Part shown: in pieces, positions 1 through 9,275 of the stretch | Position numbering within the stretch: position 1 is the stretch's first letter | Layout: the number at the start of each line of letters is the position of its first letter | From: Metaphire vulgaris | Taxonomy: Eukaryota > Annelida > Clitellata > Crassiclitellata > Megascolecidae | NCBI GenBank assembly: GCA_018105865.1 | Contig: CM030849.1 | Coordinates: forward strand, 1,162,013 to 1,226,012 | DNA length: 64,000 bases | Direction: 5' to 3' | Made by a program: the position numbers and the translations under genes | The notes under the pieces: model-generated | Told to the model about the DNA's origin: nothing | Database searches by the model: none | The model's input: only the letters and a program-made list of their open reading frames with translations

Positions 1-167
1 TATCCTCCGCTTCCCTACCGCACGAGGAACTAGGAGGGAATGAGGAGGAGGAGGAGGCGGCGGCGGATGAGGGTGAAGGCAAACGGATGAGGTTCAAGCT
101 ACCGAACGTCATAATGCACAACACGATTGAATTTCTCGTCGATAAGGACGCGGATTTGGACGTTTAA
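1..167 (+). CDS. C-terminal end of an unidentified gene (partial, 5' end outside window)
   Basis: An open frame enters from the left edge (codons from base 3) and stops at TAA 165-167, giving about 54 visible residues. The visible part begins Ser/Pro/Glu-rich, has a run of five Glu and three Ala, then a basic KRMRFK segment, and ends in a hydrophobic and acidic tail whose last residues are DKDADLDV. It is too short and too compositionally biased for me to name the family. Codon use is mixed and unlike the surrounding AT-rich DNA, and the stop is followed by CAA-rich sequence that resembles a 3' UTR, so I read it as the last exon of a gene transcribed towards PDE9A. It could instead be a chance frame. 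The next gene starts about 2.1 kb downstream on the same strand. Confidence 0.45.
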   Translation, partial: SSASLPHEELGGNEEEEEAAADEGEGKRMRFKLPNVIMHNTIEFLVDKDADLDV

Positions 168-499
168 TGCAAGAAGAAGCAACAAAGACAACACCGGGAA
201 CAACAAGGCAACGGAACAAGCATCCTACCACGGCGGTTGCAACAGCGATGCAACACCGACAACAGAAGCAACTGCCGAATTAGTATCAATAACGCAGCTA
301 TAGCTTCGTATACAAATACAACGATGATAATAATACAGTAATTGTTTAGCGAGACAACGACGAGACAACAGCGACAACGTAGTGCAACGACAACGCATAA
401 CAGTAGCAGGAGGCCTACAGGTTGCTAGTATGAATCAAGAAAGAAAGAAACTTATAATAGAAGAATCGCAAAGATGAATTGCTTTTCAACTAGGATTTC

Positions 500-500
<1 letters not shown>
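168..500. other. CAA/CGA-rich putative 3' UTR, no gene seen
   Basis: Rich in CAA, CAAC and GACAAC triplets, with no open frame of note. It probably belongs to the 3' UTR of the gene ending at 167. An AATAAA at 549-554 lies inside the following AAT microsatellite, so it is weak as a polyadenylation signal. Confidence 0.4.

Positions 501-556
<56 letters not shown>
501..556. repeat. (AAT)n microsatellite
   Basis: Almost perfect AAT repeats, about 18 units. A second interrupted AAT tract with AATATT variants lies at about 858-932, and TTA/TTC repeats at about 1255-1300. Confidence 0.95.
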
Positions 557-557
<1 letters not shown>

Positions 558-673
558 TTATTATTAGCGTTTGCATTGCGTGCGAAGCCAGCAGACAGCC
601 TCCTCATCAGCAGCATTAAGACCAAGAAGACCTCCGTTAAAACGAGTAAGTGGACAGTCGTTCACTATGTGTG

Positions 674-846
674 CAGTGGCGGCTCTAGGATTTGGTAAGT
701 GGGGGGCCGTTGGGGTGGCAACTTCTAATCATGGGGGCCAACCATTTGTTGTTTAATGTATGTAGCATTAAGTATAGGGTCCCAACTGGGGCAGGCACTC
801 AATAGGGGGTGCACGGGCCCCTTGCCCCCCGGTGGAGCCGCCACTG
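674..846. mobile_element. hAT-type MITE, copy 1 (TIR CAGTGGCGGCTC)
   Basis: The left end CAGTGGCGGCTCTAGG and the right end GGTGGAGCCGCCACTG are inverted repeats. The flanks are TATGTGTG (666-673) and TATATGTG (847-854), an 8-bp target duplication with one mismatch, as expected for hAT elements. There is no transposase, so the copy is non-autonomous. A closely related copy lies at 20160-20338. A 61-codon open frame that overlaps this element is not a gene. Confidence 0.85.
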
Positions 847-1309
847 TATATGTGCCATAATAATAATAATAATAATATTAATAATTAAATAATAATATTA
901 ATAATTAAATAATAATAATAAATACTAATAATAGGGTTTAAATTGGTTTCGTAGGATCTGCCCTGTGAGTGAGAGCCACTATGTTCCAACGTGGTCTTAT
1001 AATATGTAGCGGGAATTGGAGTACCATCGAATGGTACTTTTGTGCATTAGTACCTGGTACTTTCTGAATCCAATAATAATGATCGTCAACCTTAGCAGAC
1101 CCGTATATGGAACCTTTTCAATATATTTTCGATTAGTATAATCAAATATTTTTTTATAATCAACTATTTTATATTATCCGTCAACTAATCGAACGCCCTG
1201 CCATCTGACGAATGTGTCGACAAATACACACTGCCCTAAACGATCCTAAATCTTTATTCTTATTCTTATTATTATTCTTATTATTATTATTATTATTATT
1301 TTATATTGT

Positions 1310-1460
1310 CAGAGCTCGAATTTCTGGGGGGTTGGGAGGTTCAGCCCCCCTTTAAAATGGCAGACCCTCCCTAGAGAAATGCAAAAATGACAAAAGTGTA
1401 AATTCTTAAAACACCACGCTCGCCATGACCCCCTTTCATTTTCTCACAATTCGAGCACTG
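1310..1460. mobile_element. hAT-type MITE (TIR CAGxGCTCGAATT)
   Basis: The left end CAGAGCTCGAATTTC mirrors the right end ACAATTCGAGCACTG. A perfect 8-bp duplication, TATATTGT, occupies 1302-1309 and 1461-1468. The interior is about 150 bp, C/G-run rich, without coding potential. Confidence 0.8.
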
Positions 1461-1472
1461 TATATTGTGCTC

Positions 1473-1638
1473 CATAGGCGGATTTTATTAAAGGCTAGGG
1501 TAGGCTTAAGCCTACCCAACTAATCCCACCAAAACAAAAAATTGTTTTTTCCATCAACGCCAGGTCTGTCGTGTCTGGATGGCACCCCCAGACCCCCATG
1601 CTAGCCTACTCAATTATTAAACTCTAAATCCGCCTATG
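1473..1638. mobile_element. hAT-type MITE (TIR CATAGGCGGATTT)
   Basis: The termini CATAGGCGGATTT and AAATCCGCCTATG are perfect inverted repeats, and the 8-bp duplication TTGTGCTC is perfect (1465-1472 and 1639-1646). The left duplication overlaps that of the element ending at 1460, so this copy was inserted just beside an older MITE. A related copy, changed by a minisatellite, starts at 22655. Confidence 0.85.
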
Positions 1639-1828
1639 TTGTGCTCCACACTATCGGAGCACAATATCGACCCTTGAACACTCAAAGACTCAACAACTCA
1701 ATCCAAAGTATAAAGTGTACGGTATGGATGCTCTTTATTCTATTCTCTCTTCATTGCCGTCCTTCAAATTCAGTAAAAGAATGGGAGAGGCGGGTTTACA
1801 GGTAAAGAGCCGAAACTCTGTCTTGTGA

Positions 1829-1984
1829 ATGCCAGAATTCAGTCATGACAAGCGTAGTTTTCTGCGGTGCCTCTACCCGGAATCGCTGCTCTGCGGAGCC
1901 GAGAAGGTGGAGGAGGAGGACGAGGAGGAGGAGTTTAAAGGTCCTCGGAACTTTCTTCGGAGAAGCTTTCTGCGGAAAAGTTAA
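1829..1984 (+). CDS. Possible small ORF (51 aa) upstream of PDE9A
   Basis: ATG 1829 to TAA 1982-1984. The predicted peptide is charged, with an acidic core (EKVEEEDEEEEF) and repeated FLR motifs (SFLR, NFLRRSFLR). Its GC content is higher than the flanks. I recognise no domain. It could be a short upstream peptide, a non-annotated exon, or part of a CpG-like promoter region of PDE9A with a chance frame. There is no splice or conservation evidence. Confidence 0.2.
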   Translation: MPEFSHDKRSFLRCLYPESLLCGAEKVEEEDEEEEFKGPRNFLRRSFLRKS

Positions 1985-2122
1985 ACATTAAAACGAATAC
2001 AAAAGGAAAATAGACTGAAATTTTTCGCCTAAGTAGCGTAATTTTGGCTTTTTATAGCTGATTTAGTCTGAAAAATTGACCATTTAAAGTATTTGTTAAC
2101 CCTCTCGTGTTGCGACGCTGGA

Positions 2123-2143
2123 TTATATAGCGCCATTATATAG
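2123..2143 (+). promoter_or_regulatory. Possible twin TATA-like elements of PDE9A
   Basis: ATTATATAGC occurs twice, 12-13 bp apart (about 2123 and 2135), roughly 140-155 bp upstream of the proposed start codon. Position and sequence suit a core promoter, but nothing else confirms it. Confidence 0.25.
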
Positions 2144-2190
2144 CTCAATTACGGATCTTAGCACGACGATTGGCGCTGTGCCGCGAGACG

Positions 2191-2202
2191 ATGCTGAACT
2201 AA
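2191..2202 (+). promoter_or_regulatory. Minimal upstream ORF (Met-Leu-Asn-stop)
   Basis: ATG CTG AAC TAA lies 75 bp before the chosen PDE9A start, in a different frame. If the transcript starts near the TATA-like motifs, this four-codon uORF would be in the 5' leader and could lower translation. This is inference. Confidence 0.25.
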
Positions 2203-2276
2203 AGGACGAAGTGGTGGTGGAGTTGGAGAAAGAGGAAGGGTTGTCGTGTATAAACGACTTTCAAGCGACCGGTAAA

Positions 2277-2364
2277 ATGACCTCGAAGATCGTATATTTT
2301 ACCGTTTCTGGACGCGATGAACAGGCAGAATTCACCGCCGAAGATACTGCGGAAAACGTTCGAG
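2277..2364 (+). CDS. PDE9A: PDE9A exon 1 (coding part, start codon)
   Basis: ATG 2277 has A at -3 and is the first in-frame ATG. The open frame continues upstream to 2178 only through a GTG. Twenty-nine residues are encoded. KIVYFTVSGRDEQ lines up with the human N terminus KAIYLDIDGRIQK, a beta-strand start of the N-terminal region of PDE9A. The exon ends GAG|GTACTT at 2364 in phase 1. The single carried G joins AC of exon 2 to make Asp, which supports the junction. Confidence 0.75.
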
Positions 2365-2454
2365 GTACTTGAATTAGATTGCATCTTTTGGGATTTTTTA
2401 CTTGGGTGTACGCAGCTCTTATTATTGAAAACGGTGCTATAGAAGTTAATCGTT

Positions 2455-2568
<114 letters not shown>

Positions 2569-2719
2569 TTCATTCTCGAAGGTCTTATAGCAAAATAGTC
2601 TGGAGACAAAAATAAATATGTGTTAACTCTCAGTCCTTTTGTAATATATATAATATATATATATACATACATACATATATATGTGTATATATAAATATTT
2701 ATAAATGTTTTCAGTCTAG

Positions 2720-3086
2720 TGAGCAAAATATTTTAATAGTGAGCTTAATAATGACGAAAAGAATAAAGATGAAGATTAGTTGTTTTAGTTTTTAATCCTA
2801 TTTAAAACTGGTTTTGCTTAAACAAACCTTTACAATTCGCATAAAGTACAGTTGAATACCAAATGCTTGAGTACAACAGCCAGCATTGCATGCGTTCTTC
2901 TCTGCCAAGGTTGCGCCAATGGGTCAGTCCCTAACTCCTGATACGATGCAATAAGTGAAGGACTTGTGACTAAGGACTTGTACTAAATTGCACTTTCTTG
3001 GTGCGCATGTTTCAAATAACTATCTAACCATTGTTGTACATGATCGCAATGATGATGGCGTTGATGATGATGATGTCGTAGTTGTG

Positions 3087-3123
<37 letters not shown>

Positions 3124-3640
3124 TGCAGTCATCTGCTTGTGTAATCTGGTTTCAAGTATTCCACCTCTGCAGTGTCGTGACTGGAATGCACTACTGTAAG
3201 GTCCCTTTGGTATTCAAGTGGTTAACATCATCTTGTCATACAAAGAGACCTGACACAGTTCTGTTACTATAGTACTGAGTAGTTAAGTTATTATAGTACC
3301 TGTACTATGAGAGATTATGGTTATGCTATTGCCACGCTAGCTAATACTGGTAATTCTTCTGAATAAATATATACTTTCACTGTGATATGTGATCCTGATT
3401 TGCTCCCCTTCCACCACCCACCCCCCACCACCCAACCCCTGGTATTTTTGTTGTCCCTTTTTTTGGAGAACTGCAGGTGAATTGGTTTTGTATATATTCT
3501 TGATTTTGGTGTTTTTACATCAGTTATTTTTTTCGCGATCCACATTTTGACCTCAAGATCATGTTGCCGCGTTGACTTTGTAACAGAATCTCTTGTCAAC
3601 TTTGATTTTCCTTAGCGGTGGGATGTAAAGTAATGATTTT
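2720..3640. other. Intron 1 sequence without recognised feature, except an (ATC)n tract
   Basis: Apart from GAT/ATC trinucleotide repeats at about 3050-3122 and a C-rich CACCACCC run at 3410-3440, I see nothing coding or structural. Open frames of 90 or so codons here have no family resemblance. Confidence 0.6.
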
Positions 3641-3825
3641 ATGCCTGTCTGTCTGTCTCTGTCTGTGTTCCGTCTGCTTCTTTGATTGCTTGCATCTCTG
3701 TCGTTTTGTTATATGACAGCATGGGCAAAGTTACAAGTTGTTCTAATTAGGCTAGCCTATCTATTTCCACATTTCGACTATTAAGCATGTTTATTTGAGA
3801 CATACAGTTTTCTAGTATCTTTTAA

Positions 3826-3904
3826 TTAACCCTTGACCATGTATTTAACTGTAACTCAATGTAAAATGGACGGACATATCCGGGATCCCCAGTTAAGGGG
3901 TTAA
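3826..3904. mobile_element. TTAA MITE copy 1 (piggyBac-like ends)
   Basis: Begins TTAACCCTTGACC and ends CCCAGTTAAGGGGTTAA, flanked by TTAA. At 79 bp it is about as short as a MITE can be. The corresponding site in the second duplicate (about 4031) is uninterrupted. Confidence 0.75.
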
Positions 3905-4051
3905 AGTCATTTTCATCTCAGATTAAGTAGAATTATCGCTTGTATTCAGTGGATGACAAGTGGAGCTGATGCCCTTAGTGATCGCTTATTAAGCATGTTT
4001 ATTTGAGACATACAGTTTTCTAGTATCTTTTAAAGTCATTTTCATCTCAGA

Positions 4052-4132
4052 TTAACCCATTAACTGGGCAACTATTTGTAACTCAATGTAAAATGGACGA
4101 GCGTTACTCAGGGCACCCAGTTAAGGGGTTAA
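4052..4132. mobile_element. TTAA MITE copy 2 (piggyBac-like ends)
   Basis: TTAACCCATTAACTGGG mirrors CCCAGTTAAGGGGTTAA. The middle TGTAACTCAATGTAAAATGG is shared with copy 1. The empty site CAGATTAAGTAG is preserved in the first duplicate at about 3920. Confidence 0.8.
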
Positions 4133-4189
4133 GTAGAATTATCGCTTGTATTCAGTGGATGACCAGTGGAGCTGATGCCCTTGACACCA

Positions 4190-4435
4190 CTTAGTGATCT
4201 TGTTGCTCTATTCAGCGTAGAAAGAGAAGAAGAAACTGAGAAAACTGACTTTGAGGGGCACATCATATCATAGAAGAGTTCGCATTAGTAAAAACAAGAA
4301 AAGTGCATCTGTAGTTTCAATCTTTTCTCAACAAAATGTCACAATCTGGCAATCAAAGATTTGTTAACCTGGTGATTTAATTTTCCAACCCCCACCACTG
4401 CCACGGGCTCCAAGTACCCTAGCTATGCCCCTGCT
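4190..4435 (+). repeat. Dispersed repeat R1, copy 1 (intron 1)
   Basis: Shares GAAACTGAGAAAACTGACTT, GGGGCACATCATCATAGACC-like sequence, AAAAGTGCATCTGTAGTTTC and AAAGATTTGTTAACCTG with copies at 8950, 19165 (inverted) and 24950. The ends (CCTAGCTATGCC, GTGGCATACCTAGGG in other copies) suggest terminal inverted repeats of a non-autonomous DNA transposon. No coding sequence. Confidence 0.75.
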
Positions 4436-4950
4436 TGCATCCACTAAACTATCCTTATGCCCTTTCAAACTTTTGAAGCTCTCCCAGGGTCAGAGGGCCG
4501 AAGCCACCTAGCGGTGACCCTCAGAACTAGAACATTTCAGACCCATTGGGACTGTGGATAGTTTAGCCGGCCATGTTAATTTATCTTAAACTGTAGCGAC
4601 GGATGTTAAGTGCGCACTTTTTGGCGATGCGGCCAGCGTAACTGGGGCGCGTTGAAGCTGTTGAATTCAACTGAAGGGCCACTTCAAAAACCTCGATTGA
4701 CAAGTGCGGGTTGAACAAACAGCTACTATTACCATGTCCCACCTGAGAATTTATACAACATTTTGAATAAACCAGGACCCTGGAAAACAATGAATTTGCC
4801 TTTAAATTATTTTTAAGTATGAAGTTTTTATGATGATTATGCTATTGTTAAATTATTATTATTGTTATTTTTGCTAATATTTTTATTTAGTTTTAACTTT
4901 TTAAGCTAGAGAGACAGATCTATATTGTATTATTATTGAAATTAACTGAA

Positions 4951-5060
<110 letters not shown>

Positions 5061-5062
5061 GG

Positions 5063-5092
5063 TGGTTCGAGACTTTTGTACGCCACTGTAAT
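5063..5092 (-). mobile_element. Single Tc1/mariner-like terminal repeat
   Basis: GAGACTTTTGTACGCCACTGTA is the inverse of the TACAGTGGTGTGCAAAAGTC end seen at 23765. Only this end was found. The GA tract has replaced or obscured the rest. Confidence 0.45.
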
Positions 5093-5574
5093 TGCCCAGT
5101 TACGTTATCTGTGAGCAGATAGAAGACTATTGATAATTGCTAGGCAAAGTCGCAGAATGTGCGGCGGTTGAAAGGTATGATAAATAAGCACTCTTTCAGA
5201 AGCTAAAGCTTTACAGTGAAGTGCACTCGAGATAAGTGCAAGTAGAAGGTCTTTCTTGAAACTTTTTTCACCATTCAAATTGAAGAGATAAGAGAGGCAG
5301 ATAGCGGATACATTGTGCCCCTGTATCTTTTTCTATTTCCTGTTTGTGTTTGAAGAGGTCTTTACAGGAGGCCATCTTTCTCGATTGAGGACGCAGGCCT
5401 TGGCTGGCCCAGTGTTGTCTTGGCAATGACCATTTGTCATTAAGGTTTGAAGTATTGAAGTAGTCGAAAGGAAAATGGCGTGTAAAAAATACACCTTTTC
5501 GAGTGATTTGCAGATAATGTATACCAATTCTAAATGGCTTCAAATAAAGTTATTGAGCTCAGATTTCCTTCAAT

Positions 5575-5813
5575 TTTGTCTATTCTCTCTCTGTCTCTGT
5601 CTCTCTCCTCTCTCTCTGTGTCAGTCTGTGTGTGTCTGTCTCTGTCTGACTCTTTCTCTCTTCTCTGTCTGTCTGTCTCTCTGTATATGTCTGTGTTTGG
5701 CTATGTCTGTCTCTCTTCTTTTTCTGTCTTTCTGTCTCCATCCCTCTCTGGTATCTATTATCTCTGTCTCTGTCTATATATATCTATATACTCTCTATAT
5801 AATCAAAGATTTG

Positions 5814-5844
<31 letters not shown>

Positions 5845-5845
5845 G

Positions 5846-5890
<45 letters not shown>
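5575..5890. repeat. TCTG/TC-rich tract followed by (TA)n
   Basis: Degenerate TCTG and TC repeats at 5580-5770, then TA repeats at 5821-5889 interrupted by TAGGAATA. The blocks ACATTGCAATCACAACCAAG at about 5896 and 6147 form a direct repeat about 250 bp apart. Confidence 0.85.
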
Positions 5891-5892
<2 letters not shown>

Positions 5893-6061
5893 AAAACATT
5901 GCAATCACAACCAAGAAACCAATACTGTTTTTTTCATTATATATATATTGATACAGAATACTATATATATAATCAAAGCATTGAAACGAATTTCATAATC
6001 TACATTGCATCAAATATATATATACAGTTTTATATAAACAGTCGGAATATGTAGCTACTGT

Positions 6062-6116
6062 TTTACTGCTCAAAAAATTGTCAAATCCACGTGTGTTCAC
6101 AATTTTTTGAGCAGTG
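6062..6116. repeat. Palindrome with Tc1-like ends (ACTGCTCAAAAAATTGT)
   Basis: ACTGCTCAAAAAATTGT and its exact complement ACAATTTTTTGAGCAGT are separated by about 20 bp. This terminus type is typical of Tc1-like elements, so it is probably the remnant of an element reduced to its two ends. It could fold into a stable hairpin in the intron 1 transcript. Confidence 0.7.
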
Positions 6117-6189
6117 CTGCAATATATAAGTTTAAGGCTTATTAAAACATTGCAATCACAACCAAGAACACCAATGTGTTGGCCAATAG

Positions 6190-6775
6190 TTTCTTTCAAT
6201 AATGTTGTTGTTGAGCTTAACCACTAAAATAGTTTTTCTAGTCAATTTTTCTATTTAAATAGCGTTTTTTCAACCTCCCTCCTCCATTTATCTCCCATGT
6301 TATAATCAAAGTGCACTAGTTATCTGCGGCACGTGGGTGATCAGTAAGCAGTCACCTACCTGTAGGTTTTGTTTACCTGTTGTTTACCGGCTATATACCG
6401 AAAGAACAGTTTGCGGTTTTGTTGAGATGATAACATAATAGAAGCCTTAATATGCATGCCGACTTTTGTCCTATTTAAATAGGTAAGTTTTTATAACTAA
6501 GTGATTTTAGGCGCTTTATAACAAAGGGGTCTTTGTTGACCTTTATTCGTTTGGTTGGAGAAATTTGTGTTTGTTGATTCGGACTGAGAATTTAAATTTT
6601 TACAATTACTCATTTGTGTGTCACCCAGACCCTTTCAAAGTTCAAAGGTCAAGGCCGTTCAGAGACCATTAAACGGGAGGGGGAAATTTTTCGGTATTGC
6701 ATAGTACAAATTTCAGTTTCACTCAGTTCCTAACAGCGGTTAATAAGTTAATATGAATCTTGAGGGCTTAAAACG
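6190..6775. other. Intron 1 sequence, no gene seen
   Basis: The block AACAAAGGGGTCTTTGTTGA occurs at about 6519 and again at about 7100, followed in both by TTTGTGTTTGTTG, so a local duplication of a few dozen bases is present. Nothing coding. Confidence 0.6.
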
Positions 6776-6776
6776 A

Positions 6777-6778
<2 letters not shown>

Positions 6779-6836
<58 letters not shown>
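6779..6836. repeat. (TA)n microsatellite
   Basis: About 28 TA units, ending in GAGACAGC. Confidence 0.97.
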
Positions 6837-6838
<2 letters not shown>

Positions 6839-7139
6839 CAGCGGTATGTATGCTAACTTGCTGAAAAGATTTTTTTTTGTCATTAACCGTTTTGTTGGTC
6901 GGGTTCGACCAGCAGGAAAAAATCCCAGGTGCGCCACATTCTAATGTAAACCAAATCATGCATTGGTTTTTGTAAGATGTAGAAATGGAAGAGGCGTTTT
7001 CTTCCTCCCTCCTCCACCCTCCCATCCCCCAGCAAGGTGCACTAGTACTGTAGTACATTACATGGAATACCGAAAGAAAGGAGTTTATGGACTAGTGGAT
7101 AACAAAGGGGTCTTTGTTGACCCTTTGTTGGTTGAGATT

Positions 7140-7640
7140 TGTGTTTGTTGTTAGGGTTACTTCATTCTTAAGCTCAGTGAGTTGAAATACACCTGTAACA
7201 GCTAATATGAAAGCTTGTATATATATATATATAAATTATTTATATCTAAGCAAAAGATGCCCATCTCACCTGGCTATGCCTCACCGTCCTGGCAAATCCA
7301 TTGTTTAGAAATGGTTAAAGAAGTACATTAATTTCTTAAAGGAGTTTAGGACCTGTTTAGTGGCTTTGCTAAGAGGTTATTACTGCGTTCTTAAGCTCTG
7401 TGAGTTGAAAACACTAATGATTATTCCAAACAGTAAATTATTTACTCTAAGCAAAAGTATTGAATGGTTTTATGGTTAATTTCTTTTAATGTCCAGTGTT
7501 TTTTCCGAGTGAAACTTGATTATTCCAAACAGAATTCTGAGTATTTTTTTATTGTGAAATGTCCAGTGTTTCCTTGTAGATTCTGAGTTTCTCTTGTGAA
7601 AGAACCCAGTGTTTCCATGTAGATTTTTTTGCAGAAAATA
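7140..7640. other. Intron 1 sequence with short local repeats
   Basis: TTCTTAAGCTCxGTGAGTTG occurs at about 7163 and 7390, and variants of GTCCAGTGTTTCC occur three times at 7490-7620. No gene seen. Confidence 0.55.
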
Positions 7641-7646
7641 ATATTT

Positions 7647-7698
7647 TTCTTCTTCTTCTTCTTCTTCTTCTTATTATTATTATTATTATTATTAGTAT

Positions 7699-7754
<56 letters not shown>

Positions 7755-7812
7755 ATAATAGTAGTAGTAGTAGTAGTAGTAGTAATAATAATAATAAATA
7801 ATAATAATAAAC
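7647..7812. repeat. Compound trinucleotide repeat TTC/TTA/GTA/ATA
   Basis: TTC repeats change to TTA, then GTA, then ATA without a gap, suggesting stepwise conversion of one motif into the next. Long Thr/Val open frames here are artefacts. Confidence 0.95.
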
Positions 7813-8280
7813 TGGATGTTAAGTGGTTTAGTGGGATTTCCTCTGTTGAAAACCGATGTGACTCGTACATCCATCTATTCCAACTTCCGTTTGTCCGCTT
7901 ACAGCTGTTATCTCTTTGATTCTACAAAAAACACAATTTACAGAATACAATGCCAAGACCCAACATACCGTACCTATTACATTTGAGTTCTTCAGAATTT
8001 CCTGTACTATAAACACTATGTCAAAATCAACCAGTAGGCCTAGCTGATACTGTCTTACCAAGACCATCTGATTTGCTCCACTCGTGCACTACTCAGGAAA
8101 TAAAGAAACATTGCTTGTATAGTGTATGCCTCCCGACGCCTTTCTTAATTTAAGGAATTTTCTGAAATGTTGTCGAATATCGAATACCAGTATATATAAA
8201 GTATACTTTTTTAGTGATAAGAAACATATCATAGCCTATATCATCTATCGTATGCCAAACAAATCTCGTAATTTAGGCAT

Positions 8281-8335
8281 TGTCTTCGTCTTCTTCTTCT
8301 TCTTCTTCTTTATTGTCTTCTTCTTCTTCTTCCGC
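8281..8335. repeat. (TTC)n microsatellite
   Basis: Interrupted TTC repeats. The preceding 300 bp have no visible feature. Confidence 0.9.
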
Positions 8336-8437
8336 GTTCTCTTTTCATCGACAAATTCTGGAATCACTTCCACAGATTTGTTGGCGTTTCTTGTCATCTT
8401 GTCTTCTGTTGTATTGGTGTACATATTGACACAGTCG

Positions 8438-8750
8438 TTCACAGTCTGTCTATCCTACTCTCTGTCCCCCCGGCTGTCTGTCTGTGTGTCCTACTGTCTG
8501 TCTTTCTGTCGGTCTGTCCTACTGTCTGTCTTTTTGTCTGTCCCTCTGTCTGTCCTACTGTCTTTCTCTCTGTCCTACTGTCTGTCTTTCTGTCTGTCTG
8601 TCTGTTCTAATATTGTCCTACTGTCTGTCTTACTGTTCTAATATCTGTCTGTCAGTCCTTCTATCTGTCTGATCCTATGGTCTATCCTTCTATCTGTCTG
8701 TCCTGTCTGTCTGTCCTGTTGTCTGTTTGTCCTACTGTCTGTCCTTCTTT
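8438..8750 (+). repeat. (CTGT)n-based minisatellite at the exon 2 acceptor
   Basis: CTGT and TCTG repeats form higher-order units such as CCTACTGTCTGTCTTTCTGT for about 300 bp and run straight into the exon 2 acceptor TTCTTTTCCAG|AC. In RNA this is a very long UGU/CUG-rich polypyrimidine tract. Confidence 0.9.
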
Positions 8751-8755
8751 TCCAG

Positions 8756-8905
8756 ACATCTTCCGGTCTGCAGCTGAGGCGAACGAAAGCGACATATTGA
8801 AGCTGTACAATTGCCATGGCAACCTTATCAACATCTCTCAGAAACTTGCCGAGAACTCGCCCGAAGGCCGATACCGGTTGGAAGTAGTGGCGGCACAATA
8901 TTCGG
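8756..8905 (+). CDS. PDE9A: PDE9A exon 2
   Basis: Acceptor TTTTCCAG|ACATC, donor TTCGG|GTAGGA, 150 nt, phase 1 in and 1 out. It encodes about 50 residues including FRSAAEANESDILKLYN and GNLINISQKLAENSPEGRY. These fill the place of the human segment with DIMDLFCIATG and the NTTISL/NSERTPYKV stretch, the N-terminal regulatory region outside the catalytic domain. Joining to exon 1 restores Asp; joining to exon 3 gives Gly. Composition is clearly higher in GC than the intron. Confidence 0.8.
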
Positions 8906-8949
8906 GTAGGAAAGAACAGATCTGCAGAATTTGTATCAATTTAGACATT

Positions 8950-9275
8950 GTGGCATACCTAGGGTAGGGCAAGTGGGGGGGGGCAGATGCCCCGTTTGAA
9001 GGGGTGCCAGAAAACTGTAATCTTGCTCTCTACTTCAGGTAGAAAGATAAGAAGAAACTGAGAAAACCGACTTTGAGGGGCACATCATCATAGACCAGTT
9101 ATAACCAGTAAAAGCAAGAAAAGTGCATCTGTAGTTTCAATCATCTTGCGTCAATAAAATATCACGATTTGTAAAATTGTAAATTAAGGATTTGTTGACC
9201 TGCTAAGTTAATTTTCTGACCCCCCTCCCCCCTGCCATGCGCGCCAGACACTCTAGGTGTGCCACTGTCTACACT
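8950..9275 (+). repeat. Dispersed repeat R1, copy 2 (intron 2)
   Basis: Begins 45 bp after the exon 2 donor. GTGGCATACCTAGGG at the left and ACTCTAGGTGTGCCAC at the right are inverted relatives, and the interior matches the other R1 copies. No coding capacity. Confidence 0.75.

Larger units (their letters stand above)
3779..4180. repeat. Tandem duplication (about 125 bp of host sequence, two copies), each copy with a TTAA MITE
   Basis: Copy 1 (about 3779-3984) and copy 2 (about 3986-4180) share AAGCATGTTTATTTGAGACA, the CTAGTATCTTTTAA block, GTCATTTTCATCTCAGATTAA and AGTAGAATTATCGCTTG. Each copy carries one short TTAA element, but at different places, so each shows the empty site of the other. 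Confidence 0.85.

Noticed and set aside
571..756. 61-codon open frame
   Set aside because: It runs into the hAT MITE at 674-846 and has no family resemblance or splice context.
5268..5543. 91-codon minus-strand frame
   Set aside because: No recognisable domain, unremarkable composition, and it lies within PDE9A intron 1.
7520..7919. Poly-Thr and poly-Val frames
   Set aside because: They are trinucleotide repeat artefacts. The same applies to the Leu, Ser and Ile frames at 12385, 17388, 22411, 23014 and 23769.
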